Below, one piece after another: positions 23,735 through 36,100 of a DNA stretch of 64,000 nucleotides (positions are counted from its first letter, which is position 1; the number at the start of each line of letters is the position of its first letter). The DNA lies in the NCBI GenBank assembly GCA_037783415.1, contig JAZGTN010000046.1:1618501-1682500 (forward strand), written 5' to 3'. The notes beneath the pieces are model-generated. The model did not search any database. It saw only the letters and a program-made list of their open reading frames with translations, and was not told the DNA's origin. This DNA comes from Leptasterias polaris. Lineage: Eukaryota; Echinodermata; Asteroidea; Forcipulatida; Asteriidae. A program made the position numbers and the translations under genes.

Positions 23735-24945
23735 CAGGCGCGGATCCAGGGGGGGGGGGGGGCAGGGGGCACGTACCCCCAGGTAAAATTTGAAGAACAA
23801 AAAATATATATAGCCACAAGTGTGTGTGTGGTGTCTTTTCCCCCAGCGGCAGGATGGATTTCTTGTTCATTCTATATGCCTATCAAATTTGTTTCGTTCT
23901 GCCAAAATGAATCTTTCATGATTTTATGTCACTTGTAATTGCTTAGATTTGCACAATAACATAAGCGTTTGAAACCTGACATGCCAATTTGTCCTGGATA
24001 AAATATATTTCATGTCGTTCTGGCATTCAAGTGTAAAGACTACACTAAGCTTGAACTATATTTTTTGAATGAATATGCATGAAACCAGATATTGCAGAGA
24101 TCAGATCCAAAAGCGAGATTTGTGGGATTAAAATTTTCTTTGAGTAAAATTAGAAGATTGGTATGATCAGAAGTGCTTCAAAAGTGGTCTATTTCTCGGT
24201 TTCAGAGGCACACAGAGGCTTGATTTTTCACTCCTCAAAATGCCAAAAGCTCAAAGCTTCCGAGGGCTTCGCCCCCTGGACCCCACCGGGGCCTCGCCCC
24301 TGGACCCACCATCGATGTTACAGAAATTTTTCTGATTTCCAATAAAAGTGTGTCTATTTCTCTGTTTTAAGCACATTGAGGCTTGATTTTCACCCCTCAA
24401 AACGCCAAAAGCTCATGCTTCCGGGGGCGAAGCCCCCTGGACCCCCACCGGGGCTTTACCTCTGTACCCCAACCATCGATGTTACAGAAAATTTCCAGTA
24501 AATTTATAAAATTTATAAAATTCATGTATTTCCACTTGACTACTCTTGCAACTCTTGTCTGCTTGTATGTGTGTTGTGTGTTGTCATTTAGCCTTCGAGA
24601 AAGACTCTGCTAGGGTCGAAACGTCAGGCCACTAACTTATTTTTTGCATTTATACCACAGGTCCTTTTGGTTGGTAAGCAGTTTGCAACAGCTAATTCTA
24701 TTTTCTCAAAATTTATAAGGATCTGATTTCCTATAAAAGTGTGTCTATTTCTCTGTTTTAGGCACATGGAGGCTTGATTTTTCACCCCACAGAACGCCAA
24801 AGGCTGAGAGCTTCAGGGGGCTTTTCCCCCTGAACCCCCACCGGACCACACCCCTGGACCACACCTATTTTGTTTTACCCTCTAATACAAAATCCTGGGT
24901 GCGCCGTTGTGCCCCCCGGTTACAAAAATCCTGGATCCGCCACTG
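23735..24945. mobile_element. TIR element, CAGNGNCGGATCCAGG ends, with internal direct repeats and a nested insertion
   Basis: The left end CAGGCGCGGATCCAGG and right end CCTGGATCCGCCACTG are inverted copies. ACTAT flanks both sides (23730-23734, 24946-24950). CAG...CTG termini suggest hAT, but hAT elements normally duplicate 8 bp. Three internal ~150-bp direct repeats (near 24165, 24345 and 24725) share GTGTCTATTTCTCTGTTTTA and GAGGCTTGATTTTTCACCCC. The segment at about 24500-24700 interrupts the pattern and looks inserted. Confidence 0.65.
24500..24700 (+). repeat. Retroelement-like fragment nested in the 23.7-kb element
   Basis: AAATTTATAA-type words flank an insert carrying GAGAAAGACTCTGCTAGGGT followed by CGAAACGTCAGGCC. 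A similar stem-plus-CGAAACGT arrangement occurs at 26044-26085. GACTC and GGGTC can pair around a short loop. Such stem-CGAAACGT tails are reminiscent of Penelope-like element ends; this is inference from memory. Confidence 0.35.
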
Positions 24946-24950
24946 ACTAT

Positions 24951-26040
24951 CACCGGATCTATCAAAAAGCAACTTCGTTCATTTAAATAAAAGACAATTT
25001 GACAATAGTTCAGTATTTGAACCAACAACCTCTAGTAATTTTTTCTCTTCATTTTTGTTCTGCTGTTAGACCAACATCTCACCAAGGACACCAATCATCT
25101 TTCATAATAGATCGTGAAACACAATTAGAGGATCAAGATGATTGACTGAACTCTTCAAAGTTTTTAAATAATTGAGTGTGAATGGGGATGGAACACGACT
25201 TTTTAGACAGTAGTCCGTAACCAACGACATTGTGAAAATGTCTCCATTCTGGATACTGTTTAATTAATTTTAAAACAAATCTTGACAAGAAGTTGCATCG
25301 AAGTTTTAAAAACAAATATAACTAATACAATTTGTAAAAGAAGAAGAAGATAAAACAAAACAAGCGCATGCACACTCAAAATAAACGATTTAAACAAAGG
25401 ACCAGTGAGTGAATAAAACGCCAGACTTTCTCTAAAAACTACAACATTTTATTTTATGCTCAAGTCCTTGTGGCTCATAATTCATAAAGGTTTTTTTTCA
25501 ACGCTTCCGTAGCAACCTGACATCGTAATGTCATCGGTGTTTTCCAGTTAAAGACATTACAAAAGACAACGTTTTTTTCAGTTAATTTAGGCCTATGTCA
25601 GGAATAACGTCATTGTGATAGCTGAAAAGGGGTATTACTGAACAGTGTTTCGTCTGTTGTTAGCCAGACTCTAGTCAATATTGTGAAGGCCCTTATACGT
25701 GAAAAAAACACCCCAAAACTTGAAGTGTACCCTTATGTAAACAGCGTCAAAATTCCCGCTCTTCTTATGCTCAAATATTGGGCGTAAGTCAAAGTTAAAT
25801 AATAGGCCTATGTAAATGAAGAGATGTGATGTTTTGTTTTCAGATAATAGAAGGTGCATGTTTCTGAAAGTGCCCCCACTCCGATGACTTAACATGTAAA
25901 TTCTGGAGACCAATGGATTCGGGGGGAGGGGGGACTCAAAAGCCATATTACAAAATGCATGCCTTTTCCAAACGTCCAGAGAAACATTTACGTCTCAATT
26001 AATACTGTCAAAAAATAAAATGACCAATGATGCTTATTTT
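24951..26040. other. Intergenic, nothing recognised
   Basis: AT-rich sequence without a supported gene or clear repeat boundary. Confidence 0.4.
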
Positions 26041-26043
26041 CTC

Positions 26044-26085
26044 CTGAAGACGATCAGAGCATACTGATCGAAACGTTGAGTCGTT
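26044..26085 (+). other. Hammerhead-like structured motif
   Basis: CTGAAGA (26044-26050, fits CUGANGA) is followed by a perfect 7-bp hairpin CGATCAG / CTGATCG with loop AGCATA. Then comes AAACG-TTGAGT-CGTT, which can form a short second stem. A canonical hammerhead needs GAAA after helix II. Here the G is also the last helix base, and helix I pairing is poor. Treat it as a degenerate resemblance. Confidence 0.3.
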
Positions 26086-26144
26086 AACCACCGGTTCTTT
26101 TCAGAACCAACGGTACTAAAAAGATATTTTAACATGGTGTTACT

Positions 26145-27345
26145 GCAAACCTCTCTCAGTATATACTCCCACCATGCAAAGCTTCAAATCATGGGCATGG
26201 GCAAACCTCTCTCAGTTATACTCCCACCATGCAAAGCTTCAAATCATGGGCATGGGCAAACCTCTCTTAGTTATACTCCCACCATGCAAAGCTTCAAATC
26301 ATGGGCATGGGCAAACCTCTCTTAGTTATACTCCCACCATGCAAAGCTTCAAATCATGGGCATGGGCAAACCTCTCTCAGTTATACTCCCACCATGCAAA
26401 GCTTCAAATCATGGGCATGGGCAAACCTCTCTCAGTTATACTCCCACCATGCAAAGCTTCAAATCATGGGCATGGGCAAACCTCTCTCAGTTATACTCCC
26501 ACCATGCAAAGCTTCAAATCATGGGCATGGGCAAACCTCTCTTAGTTATACTCCCACCATGCAAAGCTTCAAATCATGGGCATGGGCAAACCTCTCTTAG
26601 TTATACTCCCACCATGCAAAGCTTCAAATCATGGGCATGGGCAAACCTCTCTTAGTTATACTCCCACCATGCAAAGCTTCAAATCATGGGCATGGGCAAA
26701 CCTCTCTTAGTTATACTCCCACCATGCAAAGCTTCAAATCATGGGCATGGGCAAACCTCTCTTAGTTATACTCCCACCATGCAAAGCTTCAAATCATGGG
26801 CATGGGCAAACCTCTCTTAGTTATACTCCCACCATGCAAAGCTTCAAATCATGGGCATGGGCAAACCTCTCTTAGTTATACTCCCACCATGCAAAGCTTC
26901 AAATCATGGGCATGGGCAAACCTCTCTTAGTTATACTCCCACCATGCAAAGCTTCAAATCATGGGCATGGGCAAACCTCTCTTAGTTATACTCCCACCAT
27001 GCAAAGCTTCAAATCATGGGCATGGGCAAACCTCTCTTAGTTATACTCCCACCATGCAAAGGTTCAAATCATGGGCATGGGCAAACCTCTCTTAGTTATA
27101 CTCCCACCATGCAAAGGTTCAAATCATGGGCATGGGCAAACCTCTCTTAGTTATACTCCCACCATGCAAAGCTTCAAATCATGGGCATGGGCAAACCTCT
27201 CTTAGTTATACTCCCACCATGCAAAGGTTCAAATCATGGGCATGGGCAAACCTCTCTTAGTTATACTCCCACCATGCAACGCTTCAAATCATGGGCATGG
27301 GCAAACCTCTCTTAGTTATACTCCCACCATGCAAAGCTTCAAATT
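26145..27345 (+). repeat. 55-bp minisatellite, about 22 units
   Basis: The unit contains ACTCCCACCATGCAAAGCTTC, AAATCATGGGCATGGGC and AAACCTCTCTYAGTTAT. Units are nearly identical. Early units alternate CTCTCAG and CTCTTAG; from about unit 8 on all are CTCTTAG. Since 55 is not a multiple of 3, the apparent reading frames cycle through all three phases and are artefacts. A GGTTC variant replaces GCTTC in a few units near 27060-27230. Confidence 0.97.
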
Positions 27346-27672
27346 CTACTTATGCTTATTTCGATTGTGAAAATCTAAATAAGCATGCATGATTGTGCAT
27401 AAATCCCTAGCAAAACCACGGTATTAAATATGCCGTTTATTACATAAGTTGGTTCGTTTGTTTTGTTGTTTTATTTCCATTGTTCATACTTTCATACATA
27501 CAAATAAATAATGATTGATGATCAATACAAACATATCAAAAAATGTAAAACAATACAATCCAGTATGAATGGGGGTGACATCCAGAGAAGGACTGGCCTT
27601 CTGTAGTGGAGCACCTAAGACTGCGGTCAGAGTTTTTTTTAAAGGGAAAATACAATCAACAGGTTGGGTTTT

Positions 27673-27952
27673 TACGGCGCTCCATGAGTGCCATCCCACT
27701 TATCAAGAAAACCAGATAATTTATCTGCACCAGGTCGACTTTTCTGTGGTATAAGTAGACTTAGCGACATAATCGGGTCAAGTCGACTTATCAAGAAGAC
27801 GACTCACGAGATAAATTATCTCCCCCGCCAAGATGACTTACAAAAATTAAGAAGTCGACTTTCCGAGATAATTTATCTCACCAAGACAACTTACAAGACT
27901 CCAAATTATCTGGTTTTCTTGATAAGTGGGATGGCACTCATGGAGCGCCGTA
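27673..27952. mobile_element. TA-flanked TIR element (CGGCGCTCCATGAGTGCC)
   Basis: Long inverted ends TACGGCGCTCCATGAGTGCC and GGCACTCATGGAGCGCCGTA extend inward about 45 bp through CACTTATCAAGAAAACCAGA. The interior is made of alternating GTCGACTT / AAGTCGAC words and GATAATTTATCT. TA at both edges suits a Tc1/mariner-type target, though TA is common by chance. Confidence 0.8.
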
Positions 27953-28569
27953 GGTTATAAATGCAGTAAAGTTCGAAAATAGAGCAAGGGTAGGCCTTTG
28001 GTGTATCATTGTAAACAAAAGGATAGAAACTGACTGACTCTTCCAAAAAGAAAAGTTGTACATTCCTTAGTAGGCCCTACTTTTTTTAAAACAAAGATTT
28101 GTGAAAAACCAAGGAACAATATCGAACAGTCAGTGGGATTCTCATTAGCATGTTTTTGTACGAATGATTACTTCTTTTTGCTTCTTTCTTTTTGATGGGA
28201 TCATTCAGAAATAATCATATTAATTATTTTATTATATCATATTTAAATGTAAACAACAATACTTCCTACCTCCATGGTTTACCTGACTAGCAAAAAAATA
28301 TGTAGGCCTACCCATATTACAAACAATAAAAAAGCAGCAACCTGGCTGATGCATCCCAGCCTACGCTTTAAAGCTGGGTATAGTTCTGTTACAAGTTTCT
28401 TTTTGCATCAGCCATGTTTCTCATTTTTTTTAAATTTTATTAGAAGTGATGATAATAATAACCACATAGCCTCCATTTCTAAAGCACAAAGATTATTCTT
28501 AAGGTGACCTGTCTGTATTACCATAGTGATTTGTATTATGGCAGGCTTTCTGTTTCTTTTCATTGCTTT

Positions 28570-28790
28570 GCTGCAAGTCTCGCGCGTAAGCGAACTTCCG
28601 GGACCATCGTGGTCCCAACCATATGGAGTTTTACGTTGGCAAGATTTTGTTTCGTCTATAATTTTAGTTTAACGTACTTTATGACCATGACAATTAAATA
28701 TGTTGTTGGGAATGTAGTAGGCCTACTAAGTGATAAAAAATATGAAAGTAAAATCAATTCAACAATGCAACGAAGAAAACCCAAGAATTA
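28570..28790 (-). repeat. Dispersed repeat, arm B (inverse of 17.49-17.91 kb)
   Basis: Inverted counterpart of the block at 17490-17910, sharing GGTCCCAACCATATGGAGTT and the TTTAGTTTAACGTACTTTAT region with modest divergence. Further scattered matches extend to about 29215 (GACGCCTC / AAACTGCG region). Non-coding. Confidence 0.65.
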
Positions 28791-28799
28791 AACTTGACC

Positions 28800-30080
28800 T
28801 CTGCTTCCGGTTACTTGCAAAAAATTAAGAATTTGTGCCCACCCCTCCGATCACCAAATTTGTTTTGGTCGCGCGATGATAATCACCAGACGCTGTAATT
28901 GTCAGACGCTAAGCCTTTTCATTGCAGTAGTCTACGGTTGTCGTAGACTTGATTCAAGTCCCTTTCTCGTGCGAGGTTCCTAACGTAACGCGCCAGCATG
29001 CAGCCACAGAATACCAGTGCGCCCTCACCGACAAAATGTAGTTAGTTTTCTGACGATGAGAGGAAGGGCCTTGCACGGGATTAACAGGTTGGGGAATGCA
29101 GAGCGCAAAATAATAGTTTTCTGACGATGAGGCAAGGAAGGGCCTTGCACGGAATTGGGACTTGAGTCAAGTCTACGGTTGTCGAGGCGTCAGCGTCCTC
29201 TTTAAACTGCGTCACACGATGATTCTACGCCCGTGCGATCATCGTGCGTCTGCGTTTAAACCTGCTTTTAGTGGTTGCACGTATTCAGGCATGGATTTAC
29301 AAAAGGGTTTCCTAAAAAGTTCAGATCAAATAAGCATCCTTGTCCCAGAGTTTTTAGTTTGTTTCAACAAAAACTAACAAATTATTATGAAAGCTAAAAC
29401 TCATAGTCATTTTATGCAAATTGTAATGAGTATTTTTGTTGGTCAGATTGTTTCATAGATCTAATTTAAAAACAATGATTTGATTTCAGAAAAAATATGT
29501 TCTTCACTTGACGTGTTTTCTCGCTCCGATATATATACGCGCGAGACTTGCACAGTCTATGGCGGAGCCATTCCCAGGCCACAGCTTTATCACGTACAGA
29601 CTGCATGATCTCTTTGGAACTCCTTGCTTGGTGCATGCTTTCCTTTATCCTACAATCTATACTGTTTTTAGAGGAATATCAAGTTCCTACCTTCAGCTCA
29701 CCTGACTAATAAGTTTCATCTAATACTTTTTCTTCCTTACCAAGAGTGTTTGGGGCAAACTTTCACACATACAAAATAACCACTCTCAAGCTCTTTGGGA
29801 GCAACGGCCCTTATTAAAGCATTTATCTAACGATCGTCTCTGATTGTCAGTAAGACAGGTATATCCTATTAATAATAATGCCTAGTTTATAATTTTATGA
29901 ATACTAGCCGCACCTTGTAAAAGTTTAACGAGGCGGCGACCAACGTCTCCGTGTTATCGAAAGTGTTTATTTATTTTTTTCATTTTTTTCATCTAGGTAA
30001 GCCTCTCTCTGAGGATAGAGGGCGCTCTTGGCTCGATTCGACGATGTAAACAAACCGGTTCTGGTTTCCACAGGTGTTTT
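28800..30080. other. Intergenic upstream of the cytokine receptor, nothing clear
   Basis: This stretch contains a local duplication: TTTTCTGACGATGAG followed by AGGAAGGGCCTTGCACGG occurs near 29047 and again near 29118. No gene was recognised. The receptor promoter is presumably in the last few hundred bases. Confidence 0.4.
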
Positions 30081-30143
30081 TGTGGGTGCTTGCTAAAATC
30101 ACCATATTTTTTGTTTAATGATGCCTTTCAAAATGACAGGACG

Positions 30144-33100
30144 ATGTTTGCTACAATATATCTCATTTATGGCCCTCTTTTAACCCTACCAACATTGGCA
30201 AATTTATGTAAGTATTTTTTTAATGTGCTAATACATAGTAATACTTTAAACCGTCACAAAAGTAGTAACGATCGAGGTAATTAAACTTAACTTGGCAGCT
30301 TACAAATACAAGTAATTTTGTAATTTTAGTGTTGGATTTTGTATACCCGGAACTGAAGTTGTAAAATATTATCCTCGTCCAAAGCTGGGACCAGTTCCGT
30401 GAGTGTTTAGCTAGGATGGCCCAACTACAGCTGGCATTGCCTTTGCCCCACCCCCATCCCCATTTTATGTTTTTAAATAGTGCCAATGTGAATGTCAATA
30501 CATGCAGGTCTCTCAGTCTCAGTCTCAAGAATGAATATTGGTCAGTGGTCAGTGTAACGTGGAGTCTAGTGAGAGAGAGAGTTACAGTAAGAATGAAACT
30601 GTGGGAAGATGTGGTCTGTATAATATGTATGGAATGTCCAGGGAGGCCACCAGGCAACCTTGGTTTTAAGTCTAGTTTAGTACTAGCCCCATTTATAGTG
30701 CCAATACTCTGGACATGAAATAGGCCGTAGGGGTGCTTCTCAACACTGAACTAGCAAGCCGGACCACTTGGAGGGAATTTTGACTGGACCTCAGGTGTTT
30801 TAACTGGCATTTGGCCAGAGGACCACTGTTAAGGGAGAACGCTGGTTGATATAAACAGGTGAACGCTATTCTTGTGGTGGTTGGACAAGGATCGGAGGAA
30901 GTCCAGAGTATTGGCACTATAAATGGGGCTAGTTTAGTACCAGTGCCAGTATAGCTGACATGTTTTGTGACTGCTGGTTCTTTTCTAAATTACGATTCTC
31001 TAATAAATTAATAATAATATGATTTCCATTATTAAAATTTAAAGTAGCACTACAAAAAGACCCAGAGCTTTCTTAATTTGGTTGATTCTGTTTTAATTCA
31101 TACACATTTTGACCCATTTTCAAATTTAACCTAGTGCTGCGTTCAGATGGAGAGGTTTCACTTGTAGGCAGTACTGTCGTACTTAACTGCAGCAACCAGA
31201 CTGATTTCTCACCAATCAATATAACATGGCGCCACAATGAAACCATTCTGTTGGATCCGGTTGGAGTCGGGAATCAAACCCTAGATGCGACATCCTCCGC
31301 TCTAGTTCTCCATGATGTTCAATTTGATGACAGCGGTACTTATTCCTGCTCCCTGATTGAGGGTCAGACGTCTGCAAGGATAGAGGGTCAGACGTTTGCA
31401 AAGATTTACATTAATGTTTTCTGTAAGTCATTCTAATCTGTGCCAATGTTTTAAAGCTTTCTCAGAAACTAACATTTTTATTTTATTCTGATTTTACTCT
31501 AATGCCAAATTAGCAGCGACAATGATAATAATAACAATAATAAGATTTATTGAGCGTCTCACGTTGAACCAACCCTGAGGTTTAAGAAGACATGTACAGC
31601 ATAACCCTCTGATATAAACAGAGAAAAATAGCCATATGATACATACAAATCATGCGCGTTAGGGACAACAAAAGTATGGTAAACTGGCAAGCTGGCCCAT
31701 ATAAAATCCCAATTACCTGATGCAGGTGAACAGGCTTAGAGTGACGCCCTCTGTTGTTTTTCTGACACGGAGATACCCATTCCAAACCCTTGGACCTATC
31801 AATAAGAAGTTTAAAGGTCACAAACTTGTGATCGCGGTCTAAACGATTTCACTCTATAATTATAGCCTATTAGATTAAAGCTTGGCCTTTAAAACTTTTT
31901 TCTTATTTTTAGGATTTCCTCTTATCATAGCTCAACGTAATTTAAAATTGTTGACGTTTTGTATTTCAGTACCTCCAGAACCAGCAACTGCCTTGAAGTG
32001 TTTCAGTTCTGACTATGATCACGCCACATGTACATGGAATCGAGGAGGCCAGCACAGCAACCTTCTGACTGAGGACATAGTTGAGCGAATAAGAGATGGG
32101 TGAGACACTGTACCAAAAGCATGTCACACAACCCCCAAGTTTTTGTTGATTGTTGAAAATACGAGTCTTTAATTCATCAATAAAGGAAAGTTGACTTCGG
32201 ACCGAGATTTTAGCCATGATTTGGGTGTCCAAATTTGCTTGAAATTAAAAAACTGGGTGTCCAAATTGTTCACTTGCAATACACTTACGTATACGACAGA
32301 TAAAACAGGGTGTCCAAATTTAAAACAGGGTGTCCAAAAGACACTCGGGCTCCCCTCTGGCTAACACTATGCTTCAGACCGTGTTGACTTCAAACCCAGG
32401 CAACTCGGACCAAGTTGACTTCGGACCGAGTTGACTTCAAAACCAGGCAACTCGGACCAAGTTGACTTCGGACCGAGTTGACTTCAAACCAAGTTGACTT
32501 CGGACCGTGTTGACTTCGGACCGTGTTGACTTCAAACCCAGGCGACTCGGACCAAGTTGACTTCAGACCGAGCTGACTTCAAACCCAGGCGACTCGGACC
32601 AAGTTGACTTCGGACCAAGTTGACTTCAAACCCAGGCGACTCGGATCAAGTTGACTTCAGACCAAGTTGACTTAAACCCAGGCGACTCGGACCAAGTTGA
32701 CTTCGGACCGAGTTGACTTCAAACCCAGGCGACTCGGACCAAGTTGACTTCGGACCAAGTTGACTTAAACCCAGGCGACTCGGACCAAGTTGACTTCGGA
32801 CCGAGTTGACTTCAAACCCAGGCGACTCGGACCAAGTTGACTTCAGACCGAGCTGACATCAAACCCAGGCGACTCGGACCAAGTTGACTTCGGACCAAGT
32901 TGACTTCAAACCCAGGCGACTCGGATCAAGTTGACTTCAGACCAAGTTGACTTAAACCCAGGCGACTCGGACCAAGTTGACTTCGGACCGAGTTGACTTC
33001 AAACCCAGGCGACTCGGACCAAGTTGACTTCAGACCGAGCTGACTTCGGATTGAGTGGATTCAGGAGTAAGAATTAATTATTGATAACTTGTAATTTTGT

Positions 33101-36100
33101 TCTGTTCAAGTGACTTGGAGTGGAAGGTGTGTACAGAAAATAGTAAGGGCGTGTCGCCCAGGACATCTAAATGCAATCAAACTACATGTTACGTTGTGTG
33201 CTACAGTCAAGCCATGGGTGCCACATATCGAGTCAGTACAAATCTTCTCGGGGCAAACTACAGGGTTCTCTCAGAAGAAGTCTACTTCAATATTGATGAT
33301 GAGAGTAAGTTATTCCTATTACCATTTTATTTTATTTTGTAAGATATCGCCTAACATATTTTGCGAGATCATTTCTACTTCTAAGTGAGCGCCAACTTCC
33401 AAGATGGCTACCCTCATAGTTGTGCCATTCTTATAAATACTTCCTTATCTTTCTATTTTCTTTATTATTATGTTTTGATATCACAGCATGCAAAAGAAAG
33501 ATCTTATTTTCATTTGTGCCTGTAACTCCTTGGGTCGGGCTACATCTTACAGCCTTGAAGGTCTCACTCCTTGCTATTCCTGAGAGTGCCGCCTTCTGCA
33601 GTAGATCTATACCCTCAAAGTTGTTCCAATCTGATCAAGATGGCCGAAATGTTTCTCCAAGGCCTTCAGAATAGTGCCAAGTGCTCCAACCACCACAAGA
33701 ATAGCGTTCACCTGTTTATATCAACCAGCGTTCTCCCTTAACAGTGGTCCTCTGGCCAAATGCCAGTTAAAACACCTGAGGTCCAGTCAAAATTCCCTCC
33801 AAGTGGTCCGGCTTGCTAGTTCAGTGTTGAGAAGCATCCCTATTTCATTTGAAAGATTGACTAGTGAAGAAGCTGATGGATCTGGGGTCGATTTCACAAA
33901 GCACTAAGATTCATCTTAAGATGAGTTATCAGTATTACCATAGTGATTTGTATTGTGACATCACTCTTTGCTAAGCAACTGCGATGGATTTGCAGTTACG
34001 ATCAATCTTAACTCTTTGTGAAATCGAGCCCTGGACCAGTAAATGACACGCTAACTGGTCCTGCTTACTAGTCACTGAAAAAGTTAATGGCAGACACTGA
34101 TCAGTAGTGTATTACCACCATTATAAATATTATGTTTTGAAAAATTGATCTTGAATAACTCCTTATCCTCTGGTTTGATTCATGTAGCAATACCCAATCC
34201 GCCATCAGACGTTAAAGTCCAGAATAAATCGGCTTCCTCACTGCTGATAACATGGACACCAGACCCAGGAGTAAATACAGTGGGTAAAACATATTTGGTG
34301 GTCTACTTTGTGAAGTACCGTTGGGAAGGGGATGAGGATTGGTCAGAAGTAAAGGTAATAGAATATAACAACAACAATAATGAAAACGAAGACGATGAAA
34401 ACACTTCCAACAACAACGATAAAGACAACAACGATGACACGGAAGATGATGACAACAACGACAATGGGCAATGACGATGATGATCAACAAGGACGATAAC
34501 ATTTAGTGTTTTTTTAACACCCCCTCAAAAAATTAATAATAAGCCCAAAACAAAACAAACACATTCCCAAAACCACTGGTTAACCCAGATTAATAACCTC
34601 TTTTTAAAACTTTCAGCATTAACCCCGCTCCTGAGTATTGTATTGTAAATAACCCCAAGCTCTTAATCAATGTATTTTCCAGAAGAAGGGTGACACAGAG
34701 AATGCAGTTTTATTGATCGAGTTGCGTAATCCTTATGGCCTCTACTACATCAAAGTCAAGTGTTCTTCAATGTCTCCAACAAGTGAATATGGTCAATATT
34801 CTAGAGTAGTCGCTGGACGGACATCTGAAATTGGTCAGTACCGAACAAGACTCTTCTATGATTTGTAGTTTGCTTTATTTATCTGCTTGTACTTTTAAAA
34901 TTAATTCATCCTCTCTTTTCATTGAGGTTTTGTTGGAAATAAGTAAAAAGATGAATACAGGAAAAAGTACTTGAGCAGAAAGGTTGTTACCGAAAGGATG
35001 TTTACCACAACTCTAGAATGGGGAAGGTTGTGATCACCTACTCATCGAAAAAAATAAAATAATAATAATAATAATACATTTTAATTTTTTATTTGTCATT
35101 CACAGCCCCTGTTGATGCTCCTGGGAATTTTAGCTGTTTTTCTGAAATCCTGGAAGGAATCGGCAAAAGAAATATCCACTTGTCATGGGAGGTACTTTAC
35201 ACTTAAAATCTGTTAAAAACAATGGTTGATAGGACTACCCCCACTGACTGTAAATGCTAGTTTATCATTTAATTCTTGATCACGTTTGTTGGCGTAAAAG
35301 AAGAGCAGCGTCTCAGCTGACTATTTCTTTTTCCCCATTAATTTTAGTGTCGTAAAGAATAACGGAGAAAAGTGTACCACGTTTTGTAGTCAAGGCATTT
35401 CTCTCTTTTGTTGTTATATCAAAGTTCCTTGTCTGTACTTTACAAAGTTTAGTGTTTGTTACTCTTAATAAATATCAAGTTATAAACCACAAGGAAAACC
35501 TGACTGGATACAATTTACAATAGTTTTGGATTATACAAAGACTAATTTACTAGTAAATTTCTCTGTGTTCAACCCACAATTATTAAAACATTTACCCAGT
35601 TTGTAAAAGGTCATATCCCCCTTAAGGTAATCCCTCGGCTACCGCTTCCCAGGTTGTATCGTAAACTTTGATGTGATCCCTGGCTATACAGCAGTTACAG
35701 GTTAAATGGCTTATGACTGGCACCCCTGAACAAAGATATTGACAAAATAGGAAGACTTCCAAAATTAGGGCTAGATAGCTCAGTTGGTAGAGCGCCGGCA
35801 TGTTAATCTGGAGGTAGCAGGTTCAAATCCTTCTCAATTTTTCTGTGTTCAACCTAAAACAATTACTTTGTAAGGGTGTACAGTTCATAAAGTTTTCATG
35901 AAATACGTTTCATGTTTGTTTTATTTCTGTTTTCAGTTGTTGCCGAATATATTCAAGAGAAACGGAGAAATCGTCGACCAGATCATCCGAGTCAGGCAAA
36001 TGGTTAACACGAGTTCTCCAGCAGTTATTTGGACTGTGGGACCCAATGAGACCAGTTATACACTGAAAGGTAATAAGAGTATCATGGCTGTGGCTTCCAC

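Noticed and set aside
26134..26655. Overlapping 60-125-codon open frames over the 55-bp array
   Set aside because: They are the same repeat read in three phases, with stops set by a C/T variant. There is no sign of selection for coding.
26145..27345. CRISPR array
   Set aside because: The repeats are contiguous with no unique spacers, and the context is eukaryotic.
32180..33060. CRISPR-like repeat-spacer pattern in intron 3 of the receptor
   Set aside because: The apparent spacers are themselves repeated words; it is a higher-order minisatellite.
34354..34474. Asn/Asp-rich coding extension of receptor exon 5
   Set aside because: Read-through past the GTAATAG donor into AAC/GAT simple sequence. 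Splicing at 34354 restores phase with exon 6.
35767..35840. Functional tRNA-Asn gene
   Set aside because: Arms pair poorly and the sequence is embedded in a dispersed repeat.
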